Assembly (NCBI RefSeq): GCF_037023145.1 | Contig: NZ_CP146091.1 | Location: 1,302,001 to 1,366,000, forward strand | DNA length: 64,000 nucleotides | Direction of reading: 5' to 3' | DNA from: Ralstonia sp. RRA | GTDB lineage: Bacteria; Pseudomonadota; Gammaproteobacteria; Burkholderiales; Burkholderiaceae | Shown: positions 14,666 through 22,301 of the stretch, piece by piece | Numbering within the stretch: the first letter of the stretch is position 1 | How the letters are laid out: each line of letters begins with the position of its first letter | The notes under the pieces: generated by a model | What the model saw: only the letters and a program-made list of their open reading frames with translations | What the model was told of the DNA's origin: nothing | Database searches by the model: none | Made by a program: the position numbers and the translations under genes

Positions 14666-15189
14666 TGGCTGGCAACTGGATCAAGTTCGAGGTCGATACG
14701 CCGGAAAAGCCGGAGGTGCTGGCTTTGACCGTTGCGATGGGTTGGGACGATCCGGATTTGACCGTCGGCAAGTTGCTGCGTGTCTGGCGTTGGTTCGATC
14801 AGCACACTCTTGAAGGTAACGCTCCTGGCGTTAGTGCAGCGTTACTGGATCGCATCGCAGGTGTTACCGGATTCGCAAATGCGATGGCCAAAGTGGGCTG
14901 GCTGATCATTTCCGACGAGGGAATTTCGCTTCCGAACTTCGATCGGCACAACGGCGAGACCGCAAAGAGCCGTGCTTTGACGGCAAAGCGCGTCGCAAAG
15001 CACAAGGCTAACTCAAAAGGTAACGATGCCGGTAACGCTGGCAGCGTTACTTCGCCGTTACCTAAAGAAGAGAAGAATAAAGAAGAAGTAAACAATCCCC
15101 CCAACCCCCCATGCCTACCGGCGACGAGGGGGCTGAGACAAAAGCCGAGAAAAAACCCAAGCGGGAACGTAAGCCGCGCACCGCACTGA
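14665..15189 (+). CDS. Replication protein, N-terminal part (probably split by a C-run)
   Basis: 174 residues as read. The first 110 (MAGNWIKFEVDTPEKPEVLA, GKLLRVWRWFDQHT, WLIISDEGISLPNFDRHNG) match the N-terminal domain of phage replication/primosomal proteins found directly before dnaB. After a Lys/Glu linker, the frame becomes unconvincing past the C6 runs at 15097-15110. The expected DnaT-like C-terminal domain continues in the next frame, so one base seems missing, or a -1 slip at C CCC CCA joins the two frames. Confidence 0.75.
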   Translation: MAGNWIKFEVDTPEKPEVLALTVAMGWDDPDLTVGKLLRVWRWFDQHTLEGNAPGVSAALLDRIAGVTGFANAMAKVGWLIISDEGISLPNFDRHNGETAKSRALTAKRVAKHKANSKGNDAGNAGSVTSPLPKEEKNKEEVNNPPNPPCLPATRGLRQKPRKNPSGNVSRAPH

Positions 15190-15497
15190 AGACCTTCCTC
15201 GCTGCCTGCAGGGCAAACGGGGTGAAGCCAGTGACGACGTATGCGCCGCTCATGGAGTACGTGGAAGGTGTTGGCCTGCCGGCCGATTTTCTCGAACTGG
15301 CATGGGATGTGTTCTGCCATGAGCACCTGGACGGCGGCGCAAATGCAGCGCGCTTGCAGGCCGACTGGCAACGACATTTCACGAACTACGTGACCAAGGG
15401 CTACTACCGGCTGTGGGTCTGCAAGCCCGATGGGGTGTTCGAGCTGACAAGCGTCGGGCAGCAAGCAAAGCAATTTCACAACCGGAAGGCTGCATGA
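15111..15497 (+). CDS. Replication protein, DnaT-like C-terminal part
   Basis: 128 residues. A basic linker is followed by a compact domain: LKTFLAACRANGVKPV, LPADFLELAWDVFCHEHL, LQADWQRHFTNYVTKGYYRLW. The last motif is the DnaT-type domain that binds single-stranded DNA and helps load the helicase. The ATG directly follows a C6 run and has no strong ribosome-binding site, favouring synthesis as a fusion with the preceding frame. It overlaps dnaB by ATGA. Confidence 0.7.
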   Translation: MPTGDEGAETKAEKKPKRERKPRTALKTFLAACRANGVKPVTTYAPLMEYVEGVGLPADFLELAWDVFCHEHLDGGANAARLQADWQRHFTNYVTKGYYRLWVCKPDGVFELTSVGQQAKQFHNRKAA

Positions 15498-16861
15498 CCG
15501 CGCGCGATGATTTTGTAACGCCCCAAAGCATTGAGGCTGAACAGTCGGTGCTCGGCGGCTTGATGCTCGACAACGATGCCGTTGACCGCATTGATGGACT
15601 GGCCCGCGAGCACTTTTACCGTGCAGACCATGCCGAGATTTTTGGCGCGATCTGTGAACTCATCACCGCAGGGCAACCTGCGGACGTGGTGACGGTCTAC
15701 GAACGCTTTGCAGCGAAGGGCGCAGCCGAGCAAGTTGGCGGCTTGTCGTACCTGAACGCGTTGGTGCAGAACACGCCCAGCGCGGCCAACATCCGCCGCT
15801 ATGCCGCCGTGGTTCGTGACAAGGCCGTCAAACGACAGCTTTTGCTGCTGGCAGCGGATGTGCCAGAAATGATTGTTGGCGCGGACGAGGCACGGATTGT
15901 GGTTGATCGCGTTCAATCGAAGCTGGAGGCATTGGCGCGAGAACGTGTCAAGAGCGAGCCCGTCAAGGCGAGTGATGACCTTGGTAACTACTTTGACCAG
16001 TTGCAGGCCGAGGCAGAGGGAAAGGTTAAGGCAATCCCAACCGGCTTCCGGGATCTGGACGACAAACTGGGCGGCGGCATGCGCGGCGGCGAACTGGTGA
16101 TCGTTGCCGGCCGCCCTGCGATGGGCAAGACCGCCTTCGCGCTGAACATCTGCAACAACGTGGCACGCGATTATTCCGCGCTGGTGCTGTCGATGGAAAT
16201 GCCGAAGGCGCAGCTTCACCAGCGGAACATCGCCATGCTTGGCAAGGTTCAGCTTCGCCGCCTGCGGGTGCCGGAGCTGATGACTAACGAGGACTGGAAT
16301 TCGCTTACCGCGGCCACGGCAAAGATCTCCGATCTCAACCTGTACCTGGACGATCAGCCCGCTCTCACGCTGCTTGAAGTCCGCAGCAAGGCACGCATCA
16401 TCAAGCGCAAGCATGGTCTGAATCTACTCGTGATCGATTACCTGGGCCTGATGACCGGCGGCCCGAGCGAAAACCGCAACCAAGAGGTTGGCAGTTACTC
16501 GCGCGGCCTGAAGGCGCTAGCCAAGGAACTTGACATTCCGATCATTGCACTCGCGCAGCTCAATCGCGGGCTGGAGAACCGCGCCGACAAGCGCCCGAGC
16601 ATGGCCGACCTGCGCGACTCTGGCGAAATCGAGCAGGACGCGGACACGATCATGTTCCTGTACCGGGACGAGGTGTATCACCCGGACAGCCAGGCCAAAG
16701 GCATTTGCGAGGTGCTCATCGGTAAGCAGCGCCAGGGCGAAACCGGCATGGTGCCGCTGGCTTATCAGGGCGAGTTCACGCTGTTTCACGACTTGCAGCG
16801 CGGATACACGCCGCCGGAACCGCGGCACGCATCCCGGCACAGCTTGCGGGGTGACATGTGA
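15494..16861 (+). CDS. dnaB: Replicative DNA helicase, DnaB family
   Basis: 455 residues starting MTARDDFVTPQSIEAEQSVLGGLML; the ATG overlaps the upstream stop. The N-terminal helical domain is followed by a RecA-like domain. Walker A is GRPAMGKT near residue 205, the Walker B-type strand is LLVIDYLGLM, and the SLRDSGEIEQDADTIMFLYR-like segment (here ADLRDSGEIEQDAD) is typical of DnaB. It unwinds DNA at the phage fork, recruiting host primase. Length is normal for the family. Confidence 0.96.
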   Translation: MTARDDFVTPQSIEAEQSVLGGLMLDNDAVDRIDGLAREHFYRADHAEIFGAICELITAGQPADVVTVYERFAAKGAAEQVGGLSYLNALVQNTPSAANIRRYAAVVRDKAVKRQLLLLAADVPEMIVGADEARIVVDRVQSKLEALARERVKSEPVKASDDLGNYFDQLQAEAEGKVKAIPTGFRDLDDKLGGGMRGGELVIVAGRPAMGKTAFALNICNNVARDYSALVLSMEMPKAQLHQRNIAMLGKVQLRRLRVPELMTNEDWNSLTAATAKISDLNLYLDDQPALTLLEVRSKARIIKRKHGLNLLVIDYLGLMTGGPSENRNQEVGSYSRGLKALAKELDIPIIALAQLNRGLENRADKRPSMADLRDSGEIEQDADTIMFLYRDEVYHPDSQAKGICEVLIGKQRQGETGMVPLAYQGEFTLFHDLQRGYTPPEPRHASRHSLRGDM

Positions 16862-17691
16862 GCCTGGGCGAAGAAACCTTCGCGCTGCACCTTCGGGCTG
16901 CTGGCATTGAGGATGATGTGACCGATAACGAGTTTCTGCGCAAATTCGGTGCGCGGATTAAGCGCAGCTTGTACTGCTGGGAATGGACTGGCGGTCGCAC
17001 CGGAAATGGTTACGGCGCATGCCGAGTCGACGGCAAGAACGTTGGCGCGCACGTCGCTTCGTACGTCGCAGCCCATGGTCCTTTGGCTGCGGGGATGTGT
17101 GTGATGCATGTCTGTGACAACCCGCTATGCGTAAGGCCCGACCATCTTCAGGCCGGCAGCCTCGCGGACAACATGGTCGACAAGAAGCGCAAGGGTCGTG
17201 CCGCCAATGGTGAGAGCAACGGCAGAGCCAAGCTGACAGAAAGCCAGGTTGCGGAGATCCGCTCGTTGGTAAAGCAGGGCATCGCAAAAAAGGCGATTGC
17301 GAGAACGTACGGCATTTCAGACACCTTGGTTCGATACATCGCGATCGGGAAAAGTTGGTCTGAGGGTAAGCCCCGCTCGCCGGGAGAAGAAATGCTCTGC
17401 CAGCAACTTTCCGAGAAGGCTATATCCGGCTGGTGCCGCGAATACAAGTTCGCCCCTGAGCGCAAATGGCGTTTTGACGTGGCCTTTGTCGACGAGATGT
17501 TGGCAGTCGAGGTGGAGGGCGGTCACTGGGTCAATGGCAGGCATTCGCGCGGCTCCGGTTTTGAGGCCGACTGCATCAAGTACTCCACTGCCGCCGTGCT
17601 CGGCTGGCGCGTCCTGCGCTTCACCACGGATCAGGTTAAGAGCGGCATGGCGCTGCGCATGCTGCAACAGGCAATCGGGAGGGCTGCATGA
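16858..17691 (+). CDS. HNH nuclease fused to a PD-(D/E)xK-type nuclease domain
   Basis: 277 residues from a GTG overlapping the dnaB stop. Residues 35-115 form an HNH domain (CWEWTGGRTGNGYG, HVASYVAAHGPL, MHVCDNPLCVRPDHLQ). A helix-turn-helix follows (EIRSLVKQGIAKKAIARTYG). The last 100 residues (EYKFAPERKWRFDVAFVDEM, AVEVEGG, LGWRVLRFT) match a DUF559/Vsr-like nuclease usually found alone in phages. The fusion suggests a mobile HNH gene joined in frame to a resident nuclease. Confidence 0.82.
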   Translation: MSLGEETFALHLRAAGIEDDVTDNEFLRKFGARIKRSLYCWEWTGGRTGNGYGACRVDGKNVGAHVASYVAAHGPLAAGMCVMHVCDNPLCVRPDHLQAGSLADNMVDKKRKGRAANGESNGRAKLTESQVAEIRSLVKQGIAKKAIARTYGISDTLVRYIAIGKSWSEGKPRSPGEEMLCQQLSEKAISGWCREYKFAPERKWRFDVAFVDEMLAVEVEGGHWVNGRHSRGSGFEADCIKYSTAAVLGWRVLRFTTDQVKSGMALRMLQQAIGRAA

Positions 17692-17900
17692 GCGACGTTC
17701 GCTGCGTGGACTGCACAAAGTTCTCGCTGCAGGAGGACCGCGGCGCTGCGCTGATGGGGCGCGGCAAGTGCGCGGAAGAGGAAATCAAGTCGGTGCGCTA
17801 CGACGCGCTGCGCAAGAAGCCGTGCAAGAAGTTCGTGGCGGCGATTGAGCAGGTGGCCGATGCGCGGGTCGAGTGGCTTCGGAAACAGGGGATCGTGTGA
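17688..17900 (+). CDS. Small Cys-containing phage protein
   Basis: 70 residues. Four cysteines (RCVDCTKFSL, GKCAEE, KKPCKKF) could bind zinc. ATGA overlaps on both sides. No named family recognised. Confidence 0.68.
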   Translation: MSDVRCVDCTKFSLQEDRGAALMGRGKCAEEEIKSVRYDALRKKPCKKFVAAIEQVADARVEWLRKQGIV

Positions 17901-18019
17901 TGGACGCAGAAAAGGGTACGCGAGCAGACGACTGGAACGGCTTCTGTTGCTACTGCGGAGGCTTCGGGCACCGGGCGCCTAACTGTCGGTGGAATCGCGT
18001 TCGGCTGGCGAGGGCGTGA
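17900..18019 (+). CDS. Mini-protein with a CCHC zinc knuckle
   Basis: 39 residues. CCYCGGFGHRAPNC fits C-x2-C-x4-H-x4-C exactly, the zinc knuckle of nucleic-acid-binding proteins. It overlaps the upstream stop (ATGA) and its own stop overlaps the next start, so it is part of the coupled operon. A role in binding single-stranded nucleic acid is plausible but inferred. Confidence 0.6.
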   Translation: MDAEKGTRADDWNGFCCYCGGFGHRAPNCRWNRVRLARA

Positions 18020-18429
18020 TGCGCAAGCGTTCAAGCTACCGCCCGCGCGCCTGCGGCTTGCCGCTGGTGTTCGGCCTGTCGCAGGAAATGAAGACCGACC
18101 TGCAGCTCACGCCGCTGGGCACGCTGGAGGGCTTCAAGGAAGGCACCGGAACTGAGCGTGGCGCCCACACGCTGGCCGCTGCCGTGAACCTCGCCGCCGT
18201 CCTGTCGCGCGAATTGACCGATCACGAAAAGCGCATCGCTGCCGAGGGCCTAGAGGCCATTCGCGGCGTGTTCAAGCGCGGCAACGCCGCCGGCAAGTGG
18301 GGCTGTTCGGGCGATGAGTACCGCGCCATCGGTGCGGCACTCGCGCTGGGCGCGGAACTGGCCGATTCGGCCAACCGCCGCACAGTGGCAGCCGCGATCA
18401 AGACCGTTTTTCAGGAGGCTGGACGATGA
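18019..18429 (+). CDS. Hypothetical phage protein
   Basis: 136 residues from MRKRSSYRPRACGLPLVFGL; I prefer this ATG, overlapping the upstream stop, over an in-frame ATG 30 bases earlier. A helical second half (RELTDHEKRIAAEGLEAI, YRAIGAALALGAELADSA) suggests a compact bundle. Conserved-looking neighbour of DUF1367 genes in related phages. Function unknown. Confidence 0.7.
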   Translation: MRKRSSYRPRACGLPLVFGLSQEMKTDLQLTPLGTLEGFKEGTGTERGAHTLAAAVNLAAVLSRELTDHEKRIAAEGLEAIRGVFKRGNAAGKWGCSGDEYRAIGAALALGAELADSANRRTVAAAIKTVFQEAGR

Positions 18430-18965
18430 GCGAAATCACCCTCGTGAAGCAGGCGCCCGTAGCAATCCCCGAGGTGGATCGCGCCGCCGCCCGCCGCGTG
18501 CTGTTCGGCGCCATCGACGGCCTGGGCGAAAAGGGCAAGAAGCAATGGCGCCGGTTCGTGAACGGCCTGTTCAACCTGGAGCCCGGCGAGATGGTGGAGA
18601 TCAAGACCGTACAAAAGCGGAACTCCAAATTCCATCGCAAGTTCTTCGCGCTGCTCAATGTGGGCTATGAGGCTTGGGATCCCGGTCGAAAGCACAAGAC
18701 GCACAAAGGTCTGCCCGTCGCTAAGAACTTTGAGCAGTTTCGCGAGGATGTGACGATTCTGGCCGGTTACTACGAACAGACCTTCCGCATCGACGGTGCC
18801 ATGAAACTGAAAGCCCGATCGATCAGCTTCGCGAACATGGAACAGCCTGAGTTCGAGGAACTGTATTCGGCTGTAGCTGATGTTCTCCTTGAGCACGTGC
18901 TGAGCAACTACGCGAACCGTGCGCAGCTAGATGAGGTTGTGAACAAGGTGATGGGGTTCCTATGA
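18426..18965 (+). CDS. DUF1367 family protein
   Basis: 179 residues. LEPGEMVEIKTVQKRNSKFHRKFFALLN is the diagnostic DUF1367 core. These proteins occur in the nin-like region of lambdoid and related phages, probably in recombination, but their activity is undetermined. The stop overlaps the start of the next gene (ATGA). Confidence 0.85.
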   Translation: MSEITLVKQAPVAIPEVDRAAARRVLFGAIDGLGEKGKKQWRRFVNGLFNLEPGEMVEIKTVQKRNSKFHRKFFALLNVGYEAWDPGRKHKTHKGLPVAKNFEQFREDVTILAGYYEQTFRIDGAMKLKARSISFANMEQPEFEELYSAVADVLLEHVLSNYANRAQLDEVVNKVMGFL

Positions 18966-19591
18966 CCAGGGCATGGCGTGAAAACCTTTCGGGACAGACG
19001 TTCGGACGCCTGACTGTTCTTCGCGAGATGTCGTCCGACAAAGCGCACCGCTCTTGGCTTTGTGTATGCACGTGCGGCACAGAGAAACTGGTTGGCCATC
19101 CTTCACTGAAAAGCGGAAAGACCAAGAGTTGCGGTTGCCTGCGTCGCGAACTTGTTGCGAAGAAGATGACCAGGCACGGAGCGTGCGCGAGCCGAAAGCC
19201 TACCCGCGCGTACAAGATTTGGTCTGGAATGATCGCTCGCTGCGAAATCAAATCGGCCTCGGGCTACGAGCAATACGGCGGGAGAGGAGTGAAGGTTTGT
19301 GATCGATGGAAGAGTTTCGAGAACTTCCTTGCAGATATGGGAGAGCCGCCTGCAGGCATGTCGATTGATCGGCTTGACGGGTCACGCGGCTATGAGCCCG
19401 GAAACTGCCGCTGGGCGACACGCCAACAACAGAACGAAAACCGCAAAAGCGTCCGCTGGATTGAGTTTGACGGCAAGCGCATGAACGTTGCGCAATGGGC
19501 CAAGCACTTGGGCATCAACAATTCAACGTTGCTGGAGGCGCTTGCGAAGCATCCTTTGGAGATCGCTCTGCGGGATAGGGGGCGAAATTGA
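18962..19591 (+). CDS. HNH homing-type endonuclease
   Basis: 209 residues, same mobile family as 5150-5755. It has a zinc-binding N-terminal module (CVCTCGTEKLVGHPSLKSGK, KSCGCLRREL), then AYKIWSGMIARC, YGGRGVKVCDRWKSFENFLADMG, IDRLDGSRGYEPGNCRWAT, and a C-terminal helix-turn-helix. Its first codons, ATGACC(A)GGGC, nearly equal the first codons of the next gene, TTGACC(C)GGGC. This suggests it landed at that gene's start and took over the ATG coupled to the DUF1367 stop. Confidence 0.85.
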   Translation: MTRAWRENLSGQTFGRLTVLREMSSDKAHRSWLCVCTCGTEKLVGHPSLKSGKTKSCGCLRRELVAKKMTRHGACASRKPTRAYKIWSGMIARCEIKSASGYEQYGGRGVKVCDRWKSFENFLADMGEPPAGMSIDRLDGSRGYEPGNCRWATRQQQNENRKSVRWIEFDGKRMNVAQWAKHLGINNSTLLEALAKHPLEIALRDRGRN

Positions 19592-19863
19592 CCCGGGCCG
19601 AAAAGGACTACCTAGGCCGCGTAGCCGCGCTGGGATGCATCTTGTGCCGGCGACTGGGGTACGGCGAGACGCCGGCCGAAATCCACCATGTGCGTGAAGG
19701 GCAGGGGATGGCGCAGCGCGCGGAGAACTGGCTGGCTGTACCTCTCTGCCCGGAGCATCACCGCGGCAAGACCGGAATCCATGGCAACCGCATGGCGCTC
19801 AAGCAGGTGAAGGCAGACGAGGTCGATCTGCTGGCCTGGACGATTGAAGAACTGAACAGCTGA
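19588..19863 (+). CDS. Ref-family recombination nuclease
   Basis: 91 residues from TTG. CILCRRLG, AEIHHVREG and LCPEHHRGKTGIHG make the HNH-type zinc fold of Ref, a RecA-dependent nuclease of phage P1 and many temperate phages, which cuts at displacement loops. The unusual TTG start fits displacement of its original ATG by the HNH gene upstream. Length matches the small Ref/DUF968-like version. Confidence 0.82.
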   Translation: MTRAEKDYLGRVAALGCILCRRLGYGETPAEIHHVREGQGMAQRAENWLAVPLCPEHHRGKTGIHGNRMALKQVKADEVDLLAWTIEELNS

Positions 19864-19874
19864 GGAAGCGGGGA

Positions 19875-20300
19875 ATGGGAATTGAGAAGCGCCTCGAAAA
19901 TTGGGCAGCAGTGGTCCGTGACCCGCGCTCGCAACCGCAGTGCTGCGCCTCGTGGGCAAAGCTGGCCACGGCCCTGCGCGACGCCGAGAAGGGCACCGTG
20001 GCCGAGCCACCCATCCCGCGCGACGTGCAAGACGGCTGGCTGGTTGAGCGCGCCTGGCAGCGCATCGCCGATCCCATCTCGAAGCGCCTGCTCCAGTACT
20101 ACTACGTCCACCAGTTCCCGCCAGAGATCGTCTGCCGCATCCTCGTGCGCAAGTACGGCGCGTCGCACCACACCCTAAAGCACTGGAAGGTGCGGCTGGC
20201 GAAGGCGCATTCGATCGCGGCGCACGTGATTGACGGGGAGGTGGCGCGTGTGACAATGGCGGAAACGGTGCGCCGGATGACGCAAGGGGAAACGGTATGA
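19875..20300 (+). CDS. Putative late transcription regulator (Q-like position)
   Basis: 141 residues. The C-terminal half (ISKRLLQYYYVHQFPPEIVC, GASHHTLKHWKVRLAKAHS) looks like a sigma-region-4-like helix-turn-helix. It stands at the end of the early operon before the non-coding region and late genes, as antiterminator Q does. The late-regulator role is inferred from position and fold. Confidence 0.6.
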   Translation: MGIEKRLENWAAVVRDPRSQPQCCASWAKLATALRDAEKGTVAEPPIPRDVQDGWLVERAWQRIADPISKRLLQYYYVHQFPPEIVCRILVRKYGASHHTLKHWKVRLAKAHSIAAHVIDGEVARVTMAETVRRMTQGETV

Positions 20301-20656
20301 AGGTGGCGGAACTGGAGGGCGCGCTTCTTGACTACTGGGTGGCGAAAGCTGAGGGCCTAGAAATCGATAGCGCGTTCGAGAAGGGTCTGCATCCCCATCT
20401 GTATGTGTTCGTCGATGGCGATCTGGCGGACTTCGCGCCAAGTAGCAACTGGGGCGACGGCGGCCCGCTCATTGAGCGGGGTCTTATTAGCCTGCTGTTT
20501 CTTCCAGCGGATTCACCGGATAGGACTCAGGACAGGTGGGAGGCATTCACCAATTCGGAAGGCCCATCTTTTGAGAGTGCCTCACCATTGGTTGCCGCCA
20601 TGCGCGCCCACGTTGCCAGTAAGTTCGGCGACGACGTGCCGGACATTAACGCGTAG
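20297..20656 (+). CDS. DUF2591 family phage protein
   Basis: 119 residues. ALLDYWVAKAEG at the N-terminus is diagnostic of DUF2591, a family of small phage proteins of unknown activity. A Ser/Asp-rich middle follows (SNWGDGGPLIE). Overlaps the upstream gene by ATGA. Confidence 0.8.
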   Translation: MKVAELEGALLDYWVAKAEGLEIDSAFEKGLHPHLYVFVDGDLADFAPSSNWGDGGPLIERGLISLLFLPADSPDRTQDRWEAFTNSEGPSFESASPLVAAMRAHVASKFGDDVPDINA

Positions 20657-20682
20657 CAGCAATCGGCAGGATAGGAGGAGTG

Positions 20683-20982
20683 ATGAGCGAAAAGCGCTAT
20701 ATCATCATGGAGTTGGGCGATGCGAAGCAGCTTGCACTGAATGCGTCGGCAGGTTTCGATGAGCGCATTGCCCATGTCATTGAGCGCATCAACGCCGAGG
20801 TTGGCGCTGACATCGAAGATATTGTCGCGCAGTTGAAGGGCATCAAACCATGTCATGCGTGTGTAGTTGAGGGCCAACAGGAACATTGCTGCTGCTGGCA
20901 AGCGAACAAGTTGGGGCGACGATTGCGCAGATTGATCGCAAGGGCAGATGGGGAGGACTCGCTGCCGGGATCGGCTGGCTAG
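20683..20982 (+). CDS. Hypothetical phage protein
   Basis: 99 residues, start MSEKRYIIMELGDAK with AGGAGG upstream. A Cys cluster (CHACVVEGQQEHCCCW) could bind metal. No family recognised. Confidence 0.65.
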   Translation: MSEKRYIIMELGDAKQLALNASAGFDERIAHVIERINAEVGADIEDIVAQLKGIKPCHACVVEGQQEHCCCWQANKLGRRLRRLIARADGEDSLPGSAG

Positions 20983-20990
20983 GAGGAGGA

Positions 20991-21134
20991 ATGAGCGAGA
21001 TCGCAGAGATGAGTCCGACAGGTGAATGGCGATGGCATCAGCCGTCGGAATGGCAGCCCATGCGGTTGCAACTACGGTATTGGGCGCGGTGCCATGACGG
21101 CTCCGAGGGATTTTTCTGGAAAGACGCGCCATAG
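20991..21134 (+). CDS. Small Trp-rich phage protein
   Basis: 47 residues, start MSEIAEMSPTGEWRWHQPSE with AGGAGG upstream. Five tryptophans in a short chain. A longer upstream start would lie inside the preceding gene. Function unknown. Confidence 0.55.
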   Translation: MSEIAEMSPTGEWRWHQPSEWQPMRLQLRYWARCHDGSEGFFWKDAP

Positions 21135-21350
21135 GTGGCGTACTAGGGGAGGCGCATCGCTAAGCTACTAGGCCAAGATCAAAACCCCTTGTAAACTGAT
21201 CTCGCCTGTACTATCCTGCGCGTAGATTACTGAAGCCCTTGCGGCGTTTCCGGCTCTGACCGCGACAGCATCCATTCGGAGGGATGCTTGTCCTCAGACG
21301 AAGCGCAGCACCCAAGCCCGCCAATGAGCGGGCTTTTTGCTTTCCGGCCC
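21135..21350. other. Intergenic region before small late-region genes
   Basis: No convincing coding sequence. Contains the intrinsic terminator at 21314-21338, about where a Q-type antitermination system would act. A weak TTGTAA/TACTAT promoter-like pair (21189-21214) has a 14-bp spacer, too short to trust. Confidence 0.45.
21314..21338 (+). terminator. Intrinsic terminator
   Basis: GCCCGC-CAATGA-GCGGGC followed by TTTTT. It would stop transcription entering from the early operon and is a candidate target of late antitermination. Confidence 0.8.
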
Positions 21351-21524
21351 ATGGAAACCTCCACCGCTCTCCCGTCGCACTGCTACCGCGACCCCATGCT
21401 GGTATTGGAGCGGAAGCAGGAAGAGGAAGCGGCGGCCGAGAAGCGCGAGCAGGCCCGCAAGCTCGCACGTATGTCGCTGGCGCGCATCCGGGCCGAATCG
21501 CTGTTCACCAAGGACGCAGACTGA
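21351..21524 (+). CDS. Small helical phage protein
   Basis: 57 residues, start METSTALPSHCYRDPMLVLE. The rest is a charged helix (RKQEEEAAAEKREQARKLAR). Resembles small late-region proteins near holin or terminase loci in related phages. Function unknown. Confidence 0.55.
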   Translation: METSTALPSHCYRDPMLVLERKQEEEAAAEKREQARKLARMSLARIRAESLFTKDAD

Positions 21525-21586
21525 TGTTCGCCCCGATCTCGATGTACATCTGGTGGGGCGTGTGGCTTTGCGCCCTGTACGGCTGA
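21524..21586 (+). CDS. Possible 20-residue membrane peptide
   Basis: TGATG overlap with the previous gene; the peptide MFAPISMYIWWGVWLCALYG is a single hydrophobic helix. Tiny membrane peptides occur in phages, but the length alone gives little statistical support. Confidence 0.3.
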   Translation: MFAPISMYIWWGVWLCALYG

Positions 21587-21597
21587 ATCCAGCCGCT

Positions 21598-21959
21598 TCA
21601 CCCAAACCGCAGGCTGCCCACACGGGCTAAGCGCGCCAACAGGGATTTGCCCCGACAGGCGAACGGGCTGGCGGTTTGGGTGAGGGAATGCGCAGGCTGA
21701 TGCGCGCTGGAAGCCGTTAATCAGGAGGCGTCCGTGGCCCAGACGGATATGCCGGAGGAATTCAGCACCGGCCCCTCAACTTGCACGCGCTCGAAAGGGT
21801 GGCGAAGCGGTTCCTGTAGCAGGGAACGCCGGGCGCAACCGGCACCTTCACGCATACGCTCGCCGATGGGACGATGCCCCGAAGGCCGCGTGTGGCGCTC
21901 TCGCAGTAAGCCCCGGGCTATCTCCGGAAGGCCGAATGAGGATGCGAGCGTAGCCGTGA
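21598..21959 (+). ncRNA. Candidate structured non-coding RNA
   Basis: No good reading frame for about 360 bases. A perfect 13-bp stem pairs 21598-21610 (TCACCCAAACCGC) with 21671-21683 (GCGGTTTGGGTGA), enclosing a GCCC-ACAC-GGGC hairpin. Further hairpins follow: GCGCA-GGCTGA-TGCGC (about 21691-21706), TCCGT-N7-ACGGA, GCCGG-N12-CCGGC and GTTCC...GGAAC. They run directly into two tRNA-type genes. It could be a processed small RNA, a leader of the late transcript, or a packaging site. Boundaries and function are guesses. Confidence 0.45.
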
Positions 21960-22032
21960 GGGTGGTAGCTCAGGGAGCAGGCCGGTCTCCAAATCCGCGC
22001 CGAGTTGGGTTCGATTCCTACGCTGCCCGCCA
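21960..22032 (+). tRNA. Degenerate tRNA-like gene (Trp CCA-like)
   Basis: 73 bases ending in CCA, with AGCTCAGG in the D arm and GGTTCGATTCC in the T arm. The anticodon loop CTCCAAA would place CCA (Trp) at the anticodon. The anticodon stem has only three good pairs and the D loop is unusually short, so this may be a decayed tRNA. Confidence 0.45.
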
Positions 22033-22089
22033 GAGGAAAGCCCCGGTACGCAAGCCGGCAGGTGGGTGCAGAGCCCGCGCACAGATCAA

Positions 22090-22165
22090 TGCGGGGTAGC
22101 TCAGCGGAACGAGCGGCGGGCTCATAACCCGAAGGTCGGTGGTTCAAATCCACCCTCCGCAACCA
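22090..22165 (+). tRNA. tRNA-Met/Ile2 (CAT anticodon)
   Basis: 76 bases from TGCGGGG to CCA. Acceptor pairs TGCGGGG with CTCCGCA; the D arm has GTAGCTCAGCGG, the anticodon loop CTCATAA, and the T loop TTCAAAT. CAT reads AUG, or AUA if lysidine-modified; the sequence does not settle which. Confidence 0.85.
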
Positions 22166-22301
22166 GTTTCACGACTTCATCGCTGTCTCCTCCGTCGCTC
22201 GAAAGGCGACCTTAGCGCCCGCTTGGCTTCGGCCGGCGCGTTGTTTTTGTCGAGACCAACATGCACACACACCAGTCCGAACGGCACCCCAAGGCGGAGC
22301 G

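Noticed and set aside
21189..21214. TTGTAA/TACTAT as the late promoter
   Set aside because: The 14-bp spacer is too short for a normal sigma-70 promoter.
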